A stretch of DNA of 64,000 nucleotides from Candidatus Baltobacteraceae bacterium (GTDB lineage Bacteria; Vulcanimicrobiota; Vulcanimicrobiia; Vulcanimicrobiales; Vulcanimicrobiaceae), in contig DASXEW010000003.1 in assembly GCA_036489885.1 (NCBI GenBank), positions 620,001 through 684,000 of the forward strand. Reading direction: 5' to 3'. A program made the translations under genes and the position numbers. The notes beneath the pieces are model-generated. The model worked only from the letters and a program-made list of their open reading frames with translations. It made no database searches and was not told where the DNA came from. Shown in pieces: positions 19,529 through 28,211 of this stretch (positions within the stretch are counted from its first letter, which is position 1; each line of letters begins with the position of its first letter).

Positions 19529-20728
19529 ATGACGACACTTGCTGCGTATCATGCCGGACTGCTGTGTGAAGCAGTCGATCGACTTGGAAGTGAAGCCGCG
19601 TTTGAAGTTCTCGCACGCGCGCGCGAGCTCGAAGCACAAGGACGCAGCGTCGTGCACCTCGAGATCGGCGAACCCGATTTCGACACACCGGAGCATATCA
19701 AGCGAGCCGGCATCCAAGCGATCGAACAAAACTATTCGCACTACACGCCGTCGGCCGGTATCCCCGAGCTGCGCGATGCGATCGCAACATTCGCTGCAAA
19801 GCTGCGCGGCATCGAGCCGTGGAAGCGCGAGAACGTCGTCGTTGGTCCCGGCGCAAAGCCGATCATTTGGAACACGCTCTCCGCGTTGCTCGATCCGGGC
19901 GACGAAATGGTGGCCGCCGATCCAAGTTATCCGGCGTACGCGTCATGCGCGTCCTATCTGCAGGCAAACCTCGTCCCGGTCAAGCTGCTCGAATCTAAAG
20001 ATTGGCGGCTCGATCTCGACGAGCTTTCCGCAAAGGTGAGCAACCGGACCAAAGTCGTCGTGTTGAACTCACCGCACAATCCAACCGGCGGCGTCCTCGG
20101 TCTGGAAGATTTTCAAGTCGTCGCGGACCTCGCTCAGAAGTGGGGCTTCATCGTCATCTCCGATGAGATCTATTGCCGGACACTGTACGGCGGCACGTTT
20201 GTCTCGCTCGCGCAACTCGATGGGATGCGCGAACGCAGCGTGATCATCGACGGCTTCTCAAAAGCCTATGCGATGACGGGCTGGCGTCTCGGTTATGGAA
20301 TCATGCCCGAAGAGCTTGCGCGCACGGTCTCGCTGTTCAACAACAACACGTTCTCATGCGTCGCCACGTTCGTGCAACGAGCCGGCATCGCGGCGCTGGG
20401 CGGACCCGACGAGCCGGTTCTCGAGATGACGGAGACGTTCCGAAAACGGCGCGACGAGATCATCGGCGGGATCAATTCGATTCCGGGCCTGCGCTGCAAA
20501 TCACCCGAAGGCGCGTTCTACGCGTTCGTCAACGTGCAAGACATCACGCACGACGATCGTAAGCTTGCGACGTTCTTGCTCGAGGAAGGCGGCGTCGCGG
20601 GTCTGGGCGGTTCGTGCTTCGGTGAGGGAGGACGCGGTTACGTCCGCTTCTCCTATGCGAATTCGATCGAGAACATTCGCATCGCGCTCGACCGCATTCG
20701 CGAAGCACTCCCGAAATTTAACGGGTAG
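19529..20728 (+). CDS. Class I/II PLP-dependent aminotransferase
   Basis: Fold-type I aminotransferase of the aspartate aminotransferase subgroup, 399 aa. Family landmarks: IGEPDFDTPEHI, HYTPSAGIPELRDAI, NSPHNPTGG (substrate/PLP Asn), SDEIY with the PLP-ring Asp, and GFSKAYAMTGWRLGYG with the Schiff-base Lys and phosphate Arg. The ATG at 19529 has GGAGAA 11 nt upstream, slightly far. Residues before this ATG in the same frame have no similarity. Substrate (aspartate, aromatic or alanine) cannot be decided. Convergent with trpS, 4 nt apart; no adjacent pathway gene. Confidence 0.9.
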   Translation: MTTLAAYHAGLLCEAVDRLGSEAAFEVLARARELEAQGRSVVHLEIGEPDFDTPEHIKRAGIQAIEQNYSHYTPSAGIPELRDAIATFAAKLRGIEPWKRENVVVGPGAKPIIWNTLSALLDPGDEMVAADPSYPAYASCASYLQANLVPVKLLESKDWRLDLDELSAKVSNRTKVVVLNSPHNPTGGVLGLEDFQVVADLAQKWGFIVISDEIYCRTLYGGTFVSLAQLDGMRERSVIIDGFSKAYAMTGWRLGYGIMPEELARTVSLFNNNTFSCVATFVQRAGIAALGGPDEPVLEMTETFRKRRDEIIGGINSIPGLRCKSPEGAFYAFVNVQDITHDDRKLATFLLEEGGVAGLGGSCFGEGGRGYVRFSYANSIENIRIALDRIREALPKFNG

Positions 20729-20732
20729 TTCG

Positions 20733-21698
20733 CTAGAGCAGCTTCATCGCGCGCTGCACGTCCGCAAGCGTTTGGCTTGCGACGATGCGCGCCTTTTCCG
20801 TGCCTTCCTTGATGATCTTCGCGATCGTCGCGTCGTCGATCGAGGCCCGCCGTTCGCGTATCGGCCGCAGGTACGCGTTGAGCTTTTCGGCGAGCTCGCT
20901 CTTGCAATCGACGCACCCGAGTGCACCGGAGCGGCAATTTTCCGCGATCCAGGCCGTGCGCGCTTCGTTAACGATTTGATGTAACGCGTAAACCGGACAG
21001 ACTTCCGGCCGCCCGGGATCGTTGCGGCGAACTTTCTGCGGGTCCGTGAACATCGAGCGGACTTTTTTGGTCGTGGTCTCTTCATCGTCGGCGATGTCGA
21101 TCGTGTTGCCGTAGGACTTGGACATCTTTCGTCCGTCCGTACCCGGGACCGCCGGAAACTCGGTCAGGAGCGCTTGCGGTTCGACCAGCGTATCGCCGTA
21201 GAGGCGATTGAAACGGCGCACGATCTCGCGTGCCAACTCGAGATGCGCGACTTGATCGCGTCCGACGGGAACTTTTTCGCCGCGAAAGATGGCGATATCG
21301 CACAGTTGCAAGAGCGGATAACCGAGGAACCCATAGGTTGCGATGTCGCCGCCGAGAGCTTCGATCTGTTCCTTATATGTCGGCGTTCGCTCGAGCCACG
21401 AGACCGGCGTAACCATTGAAAGCAGCACGTGCAGCTCGCTGATCTCGGGGACGCCGGACTGCAGATAGATCGTCGATTTGTCGGGATCGACGCCGGCTGC
21501 GATCCAATCGCGCACCATGTCCTCGCGCGCCGCACGAATCTCGTCGGGATGCTGGAAAAGCGTTGTGTACGCGTGCAAGTCCGCGATCTCAAAATACGCA
21601 TCCGCGGTTCGCGACAGCTGCGCCCAATTCGTAAGCGCTCCGACTAAGTGACCGAGATGCAATCGGCCCGTCGAGCGCATTCCTGACATGACCCTCAT
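20733..21698 (-). CDS. trpS: Tryptophanyl-tRNA synthetase
   Basis: Class I aminoacyl-tRNA synthetase charging tRNA-Trp, 321 aa. The HIGH-type motif is RLHLGHLVG near residues 9-17; the KMSKS loop appears as GRKMSKSYGN. The C-terminal part FTDPQKVRRNDPGRPEVC follows the usual order. The start is chosen among four closely spaced ATGs (21713, 21698, 21689, 21680). MRVMSGMRSTG from 21698 best matches the family N-terminus. Last gene of the long origin-proximal minus-strand run, 37 nt after thiD. Confidence 0.95.
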   Translation of the reverse strand: MRVMSGMRSTGRLHLGHLVGALTNWAQLSRTADAYFEIADLHAYTTLFQHPDEIRAAREDMVRDWIAAGVDPDKSTIYLQSGVPEISELHVLLSMVTPVSWLERTPTYKEQIEALGGDIATYGFLGYPLLQLCDIAIFRGEKVPVGRDQVAHLELAREIVRRFNRLYGDTLVEPQALLTEFPAVPGTDGRKMSKSYGNTIDIADDEETTTKKVRSMFTDPQKVRRNDPGRPEVCPVYALHQIVNEARTAWIAENCRSGALGCVDCKSELAEKLNAYLRPIRERRASIDDATIAKIIKEGTEKARIVASQTLADVQRAMKLL

Positions 21699-21735
21699 TG
21701 ATATCGCGCTCATTGATTTCGCGCCCGTTCGCGCA

Positions 21736-22497
21736 TCACCACGGCCATACCCGTTCACCGTTCCACTGCGCGCTATTCGCAATCGCATCTCGGACGAGTG
21801 CGCGCGCGGCCGTGATCGCGTCAATCGTATTCTCACCACGCGCGAGATAGATCGCAATCGCAGCTGCGAGAACGCAGCCTGTGCCGCGCATTCCGCCGGG
21901 AAGTTGCGTCCCCGCAAACGTCGACGTCGTGCCGCCTGCATAGAGGACGTCGCTCGAATCTCCCTCGAGATGACCTCCGGTAACGAGCGCTGCGTGCGCG
22001 CGATCGCGTTCGACCAGCGTGTGGGCCGCGCCGGCCATCGTCGCGCGATCGTTGACCGGAAAGCCGCACAGACGCGAAGCCTCGGCGAGATTCGGCGTGA
22101 CGAGCGTGCACAACGGGAAAAGCCGCTTGCGCAGCGCGTGGAGCGTTGCATCATCGGCGAAGACGAGACCTTCGCTGCTGGCGATGACCGGATCGCAAAC
22201 GATCGGAACGCTCACGTCTTCGAGCTCCGAGGCAACGGCCTGGACGCTTTCCGGCGAAAGCAGCGCACCGACGCGGTACGCATCCGGTTTCGCAGCTCGA
22301 GTCGCGCGGATTTGCGCAGCGATAATTGCCGGATCGAGCGCCTCGGCTCGCCGTTCGCCCTCTCCTTGAGCGGAGATGCCCGCAATGACCATCACGTGAC
22401 GCGTCTCGAGCCGCTGCGCTACTCGCGCGTCGAGACCGATGCCCGCGATGTTCCACGGATGCGTGGTTCCGATCGAAGCGAGCGTTAGCGCGCCCAT
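21736..22497 (-). CDS. thiD: ThiD-like hydroxymethylpyrimidine (phosphate) kinase
   Basis: Ribokinase-fold kinase of thiamine synthesis, 253 aa. The C-terminal two thirds match well: IVCDPVIASSEG, LVTPNLAEASRLCG, ALVTGGHLEGD, and the anion-hole motif RGTGCVLAAAIA. The N-terminal substrate loop, usually SGGAGIQAD, is replaced by a different sequence (THPWNIAGIGLDA), so substrate preference could differ. It overlaps the thiE stop by 13 nt, and thiE-thiD pairing supports a thiamine role. thiC and thiG are not present. Confidence 0.82.
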   Translation of the reverse strand: MGALTLASIGTTHPWNIAGIGLDARVAQRLETRHVMVIAGISAQGEGERRAEALDPAIIAAQIRATRAAKPDAYRVGALLSPESVQAVASELEDVSVPIVCDPVIASSEGLVFADDATLHALRKRLFPLCTLVTPNLAEASRLCGFPVNDRATMAGAAHTLVERDRAHAALVTGGHLEGDSSDVLYAGGTTSTFAGTQLPGGMRGTGCVLAAAIAIYLARGENTIDAITAARALVRDAIANSAQWNGERVWPW

Positions 22498-23084
22498 GCA
22501 TCAACCAAAGCCCGCGCGGCGGCAATGCGATCCGGCGCGCGCGATATTGCGGTGATCACGGCGGCCATCGCCGCACCGGTCGCGCGAACTTCAGGAATGC
22601 GTGCGAGCGTGATCCCGCCGATCGCTGCGACGGGAAGCCTGACGGCTTGCACGGCCGCGCGGATTCCGGCAGCTCCGATCGGCTCACCCGCGTCCTCCTT
22701 CGTCCGGGTCGCATACATCGCGCCGACGCCGATGTAGTCGGCGCCGAGCGCAAGTGCCGCGTAGGCGCTCGGCACGTCCGGACACGAGATGCCGACGATC
22801 TTCCCTTGCGTGGCCGCACGCAGCGCGGACACATCCAGCAGCGCCAGATCTTCTTGCCCGAGATGGACGCCGTCCGCGGAATCGAGGCCTCCTGCGTCGT
22901 CGTTGACGATCAGGAGCGCGCCCGCCGCGCGCGTCCGCTCCCACGCACGAGCGAGAGCGTGGCGATCGATCGCGCGCTTGCTGCGATACTGCACGACACG
23001 AATGCCGGCCGAGAGGACGTCCTCGACCTGCGTGATGACGTCGCCTTCAGCTGCATCGACAATCGCGTAGATGCCGCGCAGCAG
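22485..23084 (-). CDS. thiE: Thiamine-phosphate synthase, no canonical start
   Basis: Couples HMP pyrophosphate with thiazole phosphate. TIM-barrel motifs: LRGIYAIVDAAEGD at the N-terminus, VVQYRSKRAI, IVNDDAGGLDSADGVHLGQ, YIGVGAMYATRTKEDAGEPIG, and VAAIGGI. The conserved N-terminus extends about 30 residues upstream of the first GTG (22994), with no ATG, GTG or TTG back to an in-frame TGA at 23115-23117. CTG at 23084 (then CTG 23081) gives a 199-residue protein of normal size and lies 10 nt after the upstream stop. An ATT at 23099, overlapping that TAG as ATTAG, is another candidate. I use CTG 23084. Confidence 0.88.
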   Translation of the reverse strand: MLRGIYAIVDAAEGDVITQVEDVLSAGIRVVQYRSKRAIDRHALARAWERTRAAGALLIVNDDAGGLDSADGVHLGQEDLALLDVSALRAATQGKIVGISCPDVPSAYAALALGADYIGVGAMYATRTKEDAGEPIGAAGIRAAVQAVRLPVAAIGGITLARIPEVRATGAAMAAVITAISRAPDRIAAARALVDAWAR

Positions 23085-23094
23085 CGCAGTCCGG

Positions 23095-23637
23095 CTAATT
23101 GCTGACGAGAACGGTCACCGGTGCGCTGACATTGTTGCTGGCGGTCGCCGTCAGCACCAAACAGAAAACCGGAGAGGCCGCGGTCCCGGAGCCGGCGGGC
23201 GCCGTCGCGGCCGGTGAGGCGAGGGCTGAGGGCAGGACGCCGACCGTCGCCGCGGTCGCACCCGACATCACGAGCGCGCTCGCCGGCAGGTTCGTACCCG
23301 CTGCGACGGCCGGACAAGATGGATAGGTGATCAAGCCCGTCGCCGTGTTGACGAGCTGATAGGTGTCGGTCGGCGTACCGTAGCGAATCGACCATGTGAA
23401 CGTCGTCTGCGGCTGCACGATCGCGGAGCCGCCTCTCGTGCCGGTTGCCGTTACGCTCAGAGGTGTCGCCGAATTCGGCGCGACTTCGAAAAAGCTAACG
23501 TCCGAACCCGACGAGTTCGTGAAAACGATTGACGTCGGTTGGTTACTGTTGCCGAGAACCGAACCGCCGTATCCGTTGGCGCACGCCGACAACGCAGCGA
23601 TCGTCGCGGCGCACAGCGTCAAAACACGACGACGCAT
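23095..23637 (-). CDS. Putative lipoprotein of unknown function
   Basis: A 180-residue exported protein. Positively charged start MRRRVLTLC, a hydrophobic core, and a lipobox LSAC at about residues 15-18 predict lipidation at the Cys. The mature part is Ser/Thr/Ala-rich with beta-type sequence (PTSIVFTNSSGSDVSFFEV, TTFTWSIRYGTPTD) and two further Cys, and may be a single Ig-like domain. I start at the ATG at 23637 because the signal peptide begins there. It lies between a secreted-protein gene and thiE on the same strand. No function recognised. Confidence 0.75.
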   Translation of the reverse strand: MRRRVLTLCAATIAALSACANGYGGSVLGNSNQPTSIVFTNSSGSDVSFFEVAPNSATPLSVTATGTRGGSAIVQPQTTFTWSIRYGTPTDTYQLVNTATGLITYPSCPAVAAGTNLPASALVMSGATAATVGVLPSALASPAATAPAGSGTAASPVFCLVLTATASNNVSAPVTVLVSN

Positions 23638-23674
23638 GGAAAATCCGCGTTGCACGCATTTGGGAATGGTTCCT

Positions 23675-24493
23675 TTAGGGAGCGGGCACAGTAATCGGCG
23701 GCATGACGAATTCAACTGGTTGGTCTGCGCCCTCAGGCAACGCAGGGGCAATCGTGAGATCGTAGGTACGCGCGCGATCGTCGAGCCGGCCGGGTGTAAG
23801 AAAGTCGATTTGACCCGTGTAACGTGCGTTCGGCGCCAAACGTAAGCCGAGAAAGAGCTGGCGGTCCGTCAGCAACCAATTGCGGGTGTCGAGCGGATGA
23901 TAGACGTTGGAACCATCGCGCAAAAGCGTGCGGCCGTATGGTAAGAACGTGATGAAAGCATTGCCGTCGTTCTCGAACGTCAACGCAAGCTCGATGCGGC
24001 GCGGGTAAAACGCGAGCTCGCGGACGACGACCTTCGCACCACTGCGACCGAAGAGCACGTTACTGCCTGGAACGTATGACCGATACGGATGACCCTGGTC
24101 ATCGACGCGATAGGTGTTGCTCTCACGGACGATACGATAACGAAGTTGGAGACGCCCGTGCCCGAGCTGTTGGGTTCCGTGATTGAGATACGTGATCGCT
24201 TCGCGCAGCGTCACGATCTGCGCATCCTTCGCGCGTTCGGCACGTAGCGCTTTCGGCTCGCTGGCCCGGAAGCGTTCGGCCGTGAACACCGACTGATAGT
24301 TGCGCAGATTGCCGAAATAGCGCTGCATTCCGACCGTCAGCATCGCATACGCTTTTCCATAGTCGCCGCTGCCCACAGCGCGCGCATACGCAAGCGCAAC
24401 GTCGACGCCCGGACCGCTCGGGGCAGCGGCGGAAGCCGCCGGGGTAGACAGTGCGAGCATCGCGAGTAGCGCCGCGAGCGCGCGGCGGATCAT
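23675..24493 (-). CDS. Secreted protein of unknown function
   Basis: A 272-residue protein with a clear Sec signal peptide (MIRRALAALLAMLALSTPAA, cleavage probably in ASAAA). The mature N-terminal part (VALAYARAVGSGDYGKAYAMLT) looks like an NTF2/SnoaL-type helical segment; the rest is beta-rich (LQLRYRIVRESNTYRV, RRIELALTFENDGNAFITF) with a DUF4352-like pattern. The ATG at 24493 overlaps the parB stop (ATGA), so it is cotranscribed with parAB, an unusual partner. No catalytic motif is visible. Confidence 0.75.
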   Translation of the reverse strand: MIRRALAALLAMLALSTPAASAAAPSGPGVDVALAYARAVGSGDYGKAYAMLTVGMQRYFGNLRNYQSVFTAERFRASEPKALRAERAKDAQIVTLREAITYLNHGTQQLGHGRLQLRYRIVRESNTYRVDDQGHPYRSYVPGSNVLFGRSGAKVVVRELAFYPRRIELALTFENDGNAFITFLPYGRTLLRDGSNVYHPLDTRNWLLTDRQLFLGLRLAPNARYTGQIDFLTPGRLDDRARTYDLTIAPALPEGADQPVEFVMPPITVPAP

Positions 24494-25335
24494 CCCTGGC
24501 CTAAGAGAATATCGACGATTCGAATCAGATCGGATTCGTCGGTGAAACGAATCTCGATGCGCCCGCCCTTCTTCGCGCGGACGAACGTGATGCGCGAGCC
24601 CAGGCGGTGGCGCAATTGGTCGGCGACGTCGTTCAGGTCGTCGACGCCGGCAGCGGCGGGCTTCTTCGGCGGCATCGTAAGCCGCTGCGCCAAGCGCTCG
24701 AGAACGCGAACCGAGGTGCCTTCGCGCGCCGCCCGCTCGGCGATCGCAACGCGGTCTTTCTCGGGGAATGCGAGCAGTGCTTTGGCGTGGCCCGGCGAGA
24801 GCTGCCGGGCGCGGATCAGCGCCTGAATCGGTGCGGCGAGCGCCAGCAAGCGCAATGCGTTGGCAACCGAAGGACGCGCGCGCCCGACGCGTTCGGCGAC
24901 ACGCTCTTGCGTGAAGCCATAGTCGTCGATCAGATGCTGATAACCCATCGCTTCTTCGAGCGCATCCAGATCCTCGCGCTGCAAATTCTCGACCATCGCA
25001 ATCTCAAGACTCTGCTGATCTTCTGCGTCCCGAACGATCGCCGGCATCGTGCGTAGCCCGGCCGCGGCGGCGGCGCGCCAACGGCGTTCGCCTGCAATCA
25101 ATTCGTAGCGATCGCCGCGCTTCCGCACCAGAATCGGAACGAGCACCCCGAACGACGCGATCGAGCTCCGCAATCCTTCGAGCGCGTCGGCTTCGAATGT
25201 GGTGCGCGGTTGATGCGGATTCGGAACGATCGCATCGATCGGAATTTCGCTTGCGCCTTGCGGTTTTTCGCGTGCGAGGGGCTGCGCATCGCCGAGCAGC
25301 GCACCGAGTCCGCGGCCAAGTCCGCGCTTTGCCAT
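24490..25335 (-). CDS. parB: Chromosome-partitioning protein ParB (Spo0J)
   Basis: CTPase and DNA-binding clamp that loads at parS and recruits SMC, 281 aa. N-terminal ParA-activating stretch KRGLGRGLGALLGD, CTP-binding domain (NPHQPRTTFE, box II ELIAGERRWRAA), helix-turn-helix (GYTQ-like DYGFTQERVAERVGRARPS), and a C-terminal dimerisation part with basic RITFVRAKKGGRIEIRF. The ATG at 25335 shares a base with the parA stop. Together with smc it forms the origin-segregation module. Confidence 0.96.
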   Translation of the reverse strand: MAKRGLGRGLGALLGDAQPLAREKPQGASEIPIDAIVPNPHQPRTTFEADALEGLRSSIASFGVLVPILVRKRGDRYELIAGERRWRAAAAAGLRTMPAIVRDAEDQQSLEIAMVENLQREDLDALEEAMGYQHLIDDYGFTQERVAERVGRARPSVANALRLLALAAPIQALIRARQLSPGHAKALLAFPEKDRVAIAERAAREGTSVRVLERLAQRLTMPPKKPAAAGVDDLNDVADQLRHRLGSRITFVRAKKGGRIEIRFTDESDLIRIVDILLGQG

Positions 25336-26105
25336 TACGATACGGTCTCGAGCGCGGCGACTTCGCGCGCTAGATCGAGATAGGCTTGTGCGCCGCGGCT
25401 GCGCACGTCGAAGAGCACGACGGGTTTTCCGAACGACGGCGCTTCGGAAAGACGAATGTTGCGCGGAATCTGCGTTTTGAAAACGTGATCGGGAAAGTAA
25501 CGCACGACTTCGTCGACGACTTCGACGGCGAGCCGCGTTCGGCCATCGTACATCGTGACCAGCACGCCGAGAATCTCCAAACGTGGATTGAGCGCTTCTT
25601 TGACGCGCTGCATGATCGCGGTCAGCTGCGAGAGACCTTCGAGCGCATAGAACTCGGCTTGAATCGGGATGATCATTTGATCCGCCGCGACGAGCGCGTT
25701 GATCGTCAGCAGACCCAGCGAAGGGGGACAGTCGACAAAAACGTAATCGTATTGATCAACGACCTCAGCAAGCGCTTGCCGTAACCGGTTCTCGCGCGCC
25801 AAAGCCGAGACCAATTCGACCTCGGCACCAGCCAAATTCGGGGTCGCCGGGATGATCGAGAGGTTCTCGACGTCGGTCGAGATGATCGCGGAGGCTGCAC
25901 TGATCTCGCCGAGCAGTAGCGCGTAAGAATCATTCTCAATACCGCGTTTGTCGATTCCGAGACCGGTCGTCGCGTTGCCTTGCGGATCGATATCGACCAG
26001 TAAAATCCGCTTACCAAGCAGCGCAAGGCAAGCGCCCAAATTGACCGCGGTGGTACTCTTACCGACCCCGCCTTTTTGATTGACAACCGCGACCGTGCGA
26101 CCCAT
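25335..26105 (-). CDS. parA: Chromosome-partitioning ATPase ParA (Soj)
   Basis: Deviant Walker-type ATPase, 256 aa. The P-loop KGGVGKST is at residues 11-18, followed by VDIDPQGNATTGLG and DCPPSLGLLTINAL. Starting at the ATG at 26105 gives the standard Soj N-terminus GRTVAVVNQKGG; the frame extends upstream but without similarity. TAATG junction with parB. A parS-like palindrome lies 33 nt upstream. Confidence 0.96.
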   Translation of the reverse strand: MGRTVAVVNQKGGVGKSTTAVNLGACLALLGKRILLVDIDPQGNATTGLGIDKRGIENDSYALLLGEISAASAIISTDVENLSIIPATPNLAGAEVELVSALARENRLRQALAEVVDQYDYVFVDCPPSLGLLTINALVAADQMIIPIQAEFYALEGLSQLTAIMQRVKEALNPRLEILGVLVTMYDGRTRLAVEVVDEVVRYFPDHVFKTQIPRNIRLSEAPSFGKPVVLFDVRSRGAQAYLDLAREVAALETVS

Positions 26106-26137
26106 TCCTCGGTGGCGGCGTTCGTTCCGGGGGCGAA

Positions 26138-26153
26138 TGTTCCCCGGGGAACA
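26138..26153. promoter_or_regulatory. Candidate parS site upstream of parA
   Basis: A perfect 16-bp palindrome TGTTCCCCGGGGAACA. It matches 14 of 16 positions of the parS variant TGTTCCACGTGGAACA, differing only at the two symmetric central positions (A to C, T to G). Its place between cca and parA, close to the origin, is where parS is expected. Confidence 0.6.
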
Positions 26154-26163
26154 CTGCAAGGAT

Positions 26164-27537
26164 TCAGCGCGTCAAAATGTCAGCGATTGCGTTGCGCGCC
26201 ATATCCAGAAGAAGTTCGCGCTTATTACGTTCGGGATATTCCGTAACCGCTTCCAAGAGCCGCTGGAGCACGTCCCCAACCTCGGGGCCACCGCCGGAAT
26301 CCGGCGGCAACACGTTCTCGGCGACCAATACCTCGATCACGTCATTGCCGGAGATCGCAAGGTCCTTGACGGTCATGGGCGGCCGCTCCGCGAGGACGCC
26401 CCAAACTCGCGATTCAAAGACATCGTTCCCGCCTCGATCCGGGAGACCGCTGCCGACGACATCAGCCTGGCGCAACGCAAAAAGCCCGGCCAAATGATCG
26501 GAACCGACGCGACGAATGAATCGCCGGACCGTCGCAGGCGACAGACCCGGGTCGGCGACATACATGTGGTGACGGACAAGGGTCGCGACCGTTTCCGTCG
26601 TTTGCGCCGGAAAGCGGAGCCGCTCGAGCATCGCACGGCTCATGTCCTCGCCCGTCATCTCGTGGCGATAGAAGTGCGGCCCGTCTTTGGTCCGTGGCTT
26701 TGCGACGTCGTGCAGCAGTGCTGCAAGACGCAGGACCGGATCACCCGGGGGGACGGCGTCGAGCGTCGCGAGCGAGTGGCGCCAGACGTCAAAGCGATGC
26801 CAGCGGTTCTGCATGACCCCATCGCCTTCGAGCAGCTCCGGCCATACGTGTTCCAGAACCCCCGTCTCTGCCAGCAGGGCTAAGCCGATCGATGGACGCT
26901 CGGCGCCGAGCAGTTTAAGGAGCTCATCCGAGATGCGCTCGGCCGAGACCGACCCGGCCAGATGCGCCGAAGCGCGCATTGCCTTGATCGCGGCGGGGGA
27001 TAGTGCGTAGCGGAATCGCGCTGCAAATTGCGCCGCCCGGAACATCCGCAGCGGATCTTCCTCAAACGTCTCGTCGCGGACGATGTCGATGCGGCGGGCG
27101 CGGATGTCCTCGGCGCCGCCGTACGGATCGACGAGCTCGCCTCCCGGCAGCGCGCGCGCCACCATATTTATGCGGAAATCACGTCGCGCCAGATCGTCTT
27201 CGAGCGAAATTTCCGGCAAGGACACGACCTTGAAATCACGATGTCCGCTTCCCGTCGAGACCTCGCGCCGCGGAAGCGCTAGGTCGGCGTTCCCTCGATC
27301 CGACGAGAATTTGATGACGGAGAAGGCTGCGCCGACGAGATCGACCTTGCCGTGCTCCGCCAGGCGCGCAATCAGTTCGTCCTGCGGCACTCCCACGACA
27401 ATGTAGTCGAAGTCTTTCGACCGGTCCGGGATGCCCTCGATCTCGGCGCGCAGCTCATCGCGGACGCGACCCCCGACCGAATACAGCGAGCCCGGCGGGA
27501 GCCAGGCTGCGAGTGAGTCGTCGAGAGCGTTCTTCAC
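26164..27537 (-). CDS. cca: tRNA nucleotidyltransferase (CCA-adding / poly(A) polymerase family) with HD domain
   Basis: Class II nucleotidyltransferase of 457 aa that adds or repairs the tRNA 3' CCA. Head domain: YSVGGRVRD near residues 19-27 and the metal motif DFDYIVVG near 42-49. Neck: ARRDFRINMVA (RRDxxxN), VDPYGGAEDI, EDPLRMFRAAQFAARF. An HD-type domain follows (LAALLHDVAKP, HDxxK), as in CCA enzymes with a phosphohydrolase tail. The ATG at 27537 overlaps the rsmG stop (ATGA). Whether it adds the full CCA or only part cannot be told. Its position between rsmG and parA interrupts the usual rsmG-parA order. Confidence 0.92.
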   Translation of the reverse strand: MKNALDDSLAAWLPPGSLYSVGGRVRDELRAEIEGIPDRSKDFDYIVVGVPQDELIARLAEHGKVDLVGAAFSVIKFSSDRGNADLALPRREVSTGSGHRDFKVVSLPEISLEDDLARRDFRINMVARALPGGELVDPYGGAEDIRARRIDIVRDETFEEDPLRMFRAAQFAARFRYALSPAAIKAMRASAHLAGSVSAERISDELLKLLGAERPSIGLALLAETGVLEHVWPELLEGDGVMQNRWHRFDVWRHSLATLDAVPPGDPVLRLAALLHDVAKPRTKDGPHFYRHEMTGEDMSRAMLERLRFPAQTTETVATLVRHHMYVADPGLSPATVRRFIRRVGSDHLAGLFALRQADVVGSGLPDRGGNDVFESRVWGVLAERPPMTVKDLAISGNDVIEVLVAENVLPPDSGGGPEVGDVLQRLLEAVTEYPERNKRELLLDMARNAIADILTR

Positions 27538-28211
27538 GAAGATAAAGGCCGGCGTTGCGCGATCCCGACGCGGCGCGGAAAGCGCAGCGGGGTTGGAAAT
27601 CGCTTGGTGACAACCAGAATACGACGTTCCCCTTCGAGCGGCAACTCGTCGCTTATCTCGCCTCCTAAAGCAAGCGCAACTTCCCGCGCCGCGCTGCGCT
27701 CCGAATCGGAGAGCGTTCCACGCTGCAACAGTGCGCGTCCGCGGATTGCAAGAAACGGCAACGTCAACTCCACGACGGCGGCTGCCGAAGCCAGCGCGCG
27801 CGCCGTAGCGTACATGAATTTTTCGCGAAAACGCTGTTCCTGTGCGAGATTTTCCGCACGTGCGGCGATTGCTTCGCCGCTGATTTCAAGTTGCACCATT
27901 GCATCCGAGATGAACGCGACTTTCTTGGCGGTCGCGTCGATCGCGCATAGCGAAATTCCACTCACGATCGCAAGCGGGATCCCGGGAAGGCCGCCGCCGG
28001 ACCCGACGTCGATCAGCTCGCCGTCCGCCGCGATAAACGGAAGAAGCGTCAGCGCATCGGCGATGTGTTCTGCGACGGCGTTCGCGTTGCGCGCGCCGGT
28101 GAGATTGAATTCCCGGTTGCGCTCAAGGAGAAGCTCGCCGTAACGCGCCAGCCGCTCGAGCGCTTCCGGCGGTGCGCCGTGACGCGCGAGCGCGCTTGCT
28201 ACGTCACTCAC
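27534..28211 (-). CDS. rsmG: 16S rRNA (guanine-N7) methyltransferase
   Basis: RsmG (GidB) methylates G527 of 16S rRNA with SAM, 225 aa. Motifs: ERNREFNLTGARN near residue 31, the SAM loop DVGSGGGLPGIPLA, DATAKKVAFI, and ATARALASAAAVVELTLPFL. The ATG at 28211 overlaps the mnmG stop (ATGA), and its stop overlaps cca. The gidA-gidB-parAB order around the origin is conserved in many bacteria. Confidence 0.95.
   Translation of the reverse strand: MSDVASALARHGAPPEALERLARYGELLLERNREFNLTGARNANAVAEHIADALTLLPFIAADGELIDVGSGGGLPGIPLAIVSGISLCAIDATAKKVAFISDAMVQLEISGEAIAARAENLAQEQRFREKFMYATARALASAAAVVELTLPFLAIRGRALLQRGTLSDSERSAAREVALALGGEISDELPLEGERRILVVTKRFPTPLRFPRRVGIAQRRPLSS

Noticed and set aside
21680-21713. 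Closely spaced ATGs and a short direct repeat (ATCAATGAG) at the trpS start
   Set aside because: Explained by start-region wobble; only one start fits the family, no sign of regulation.
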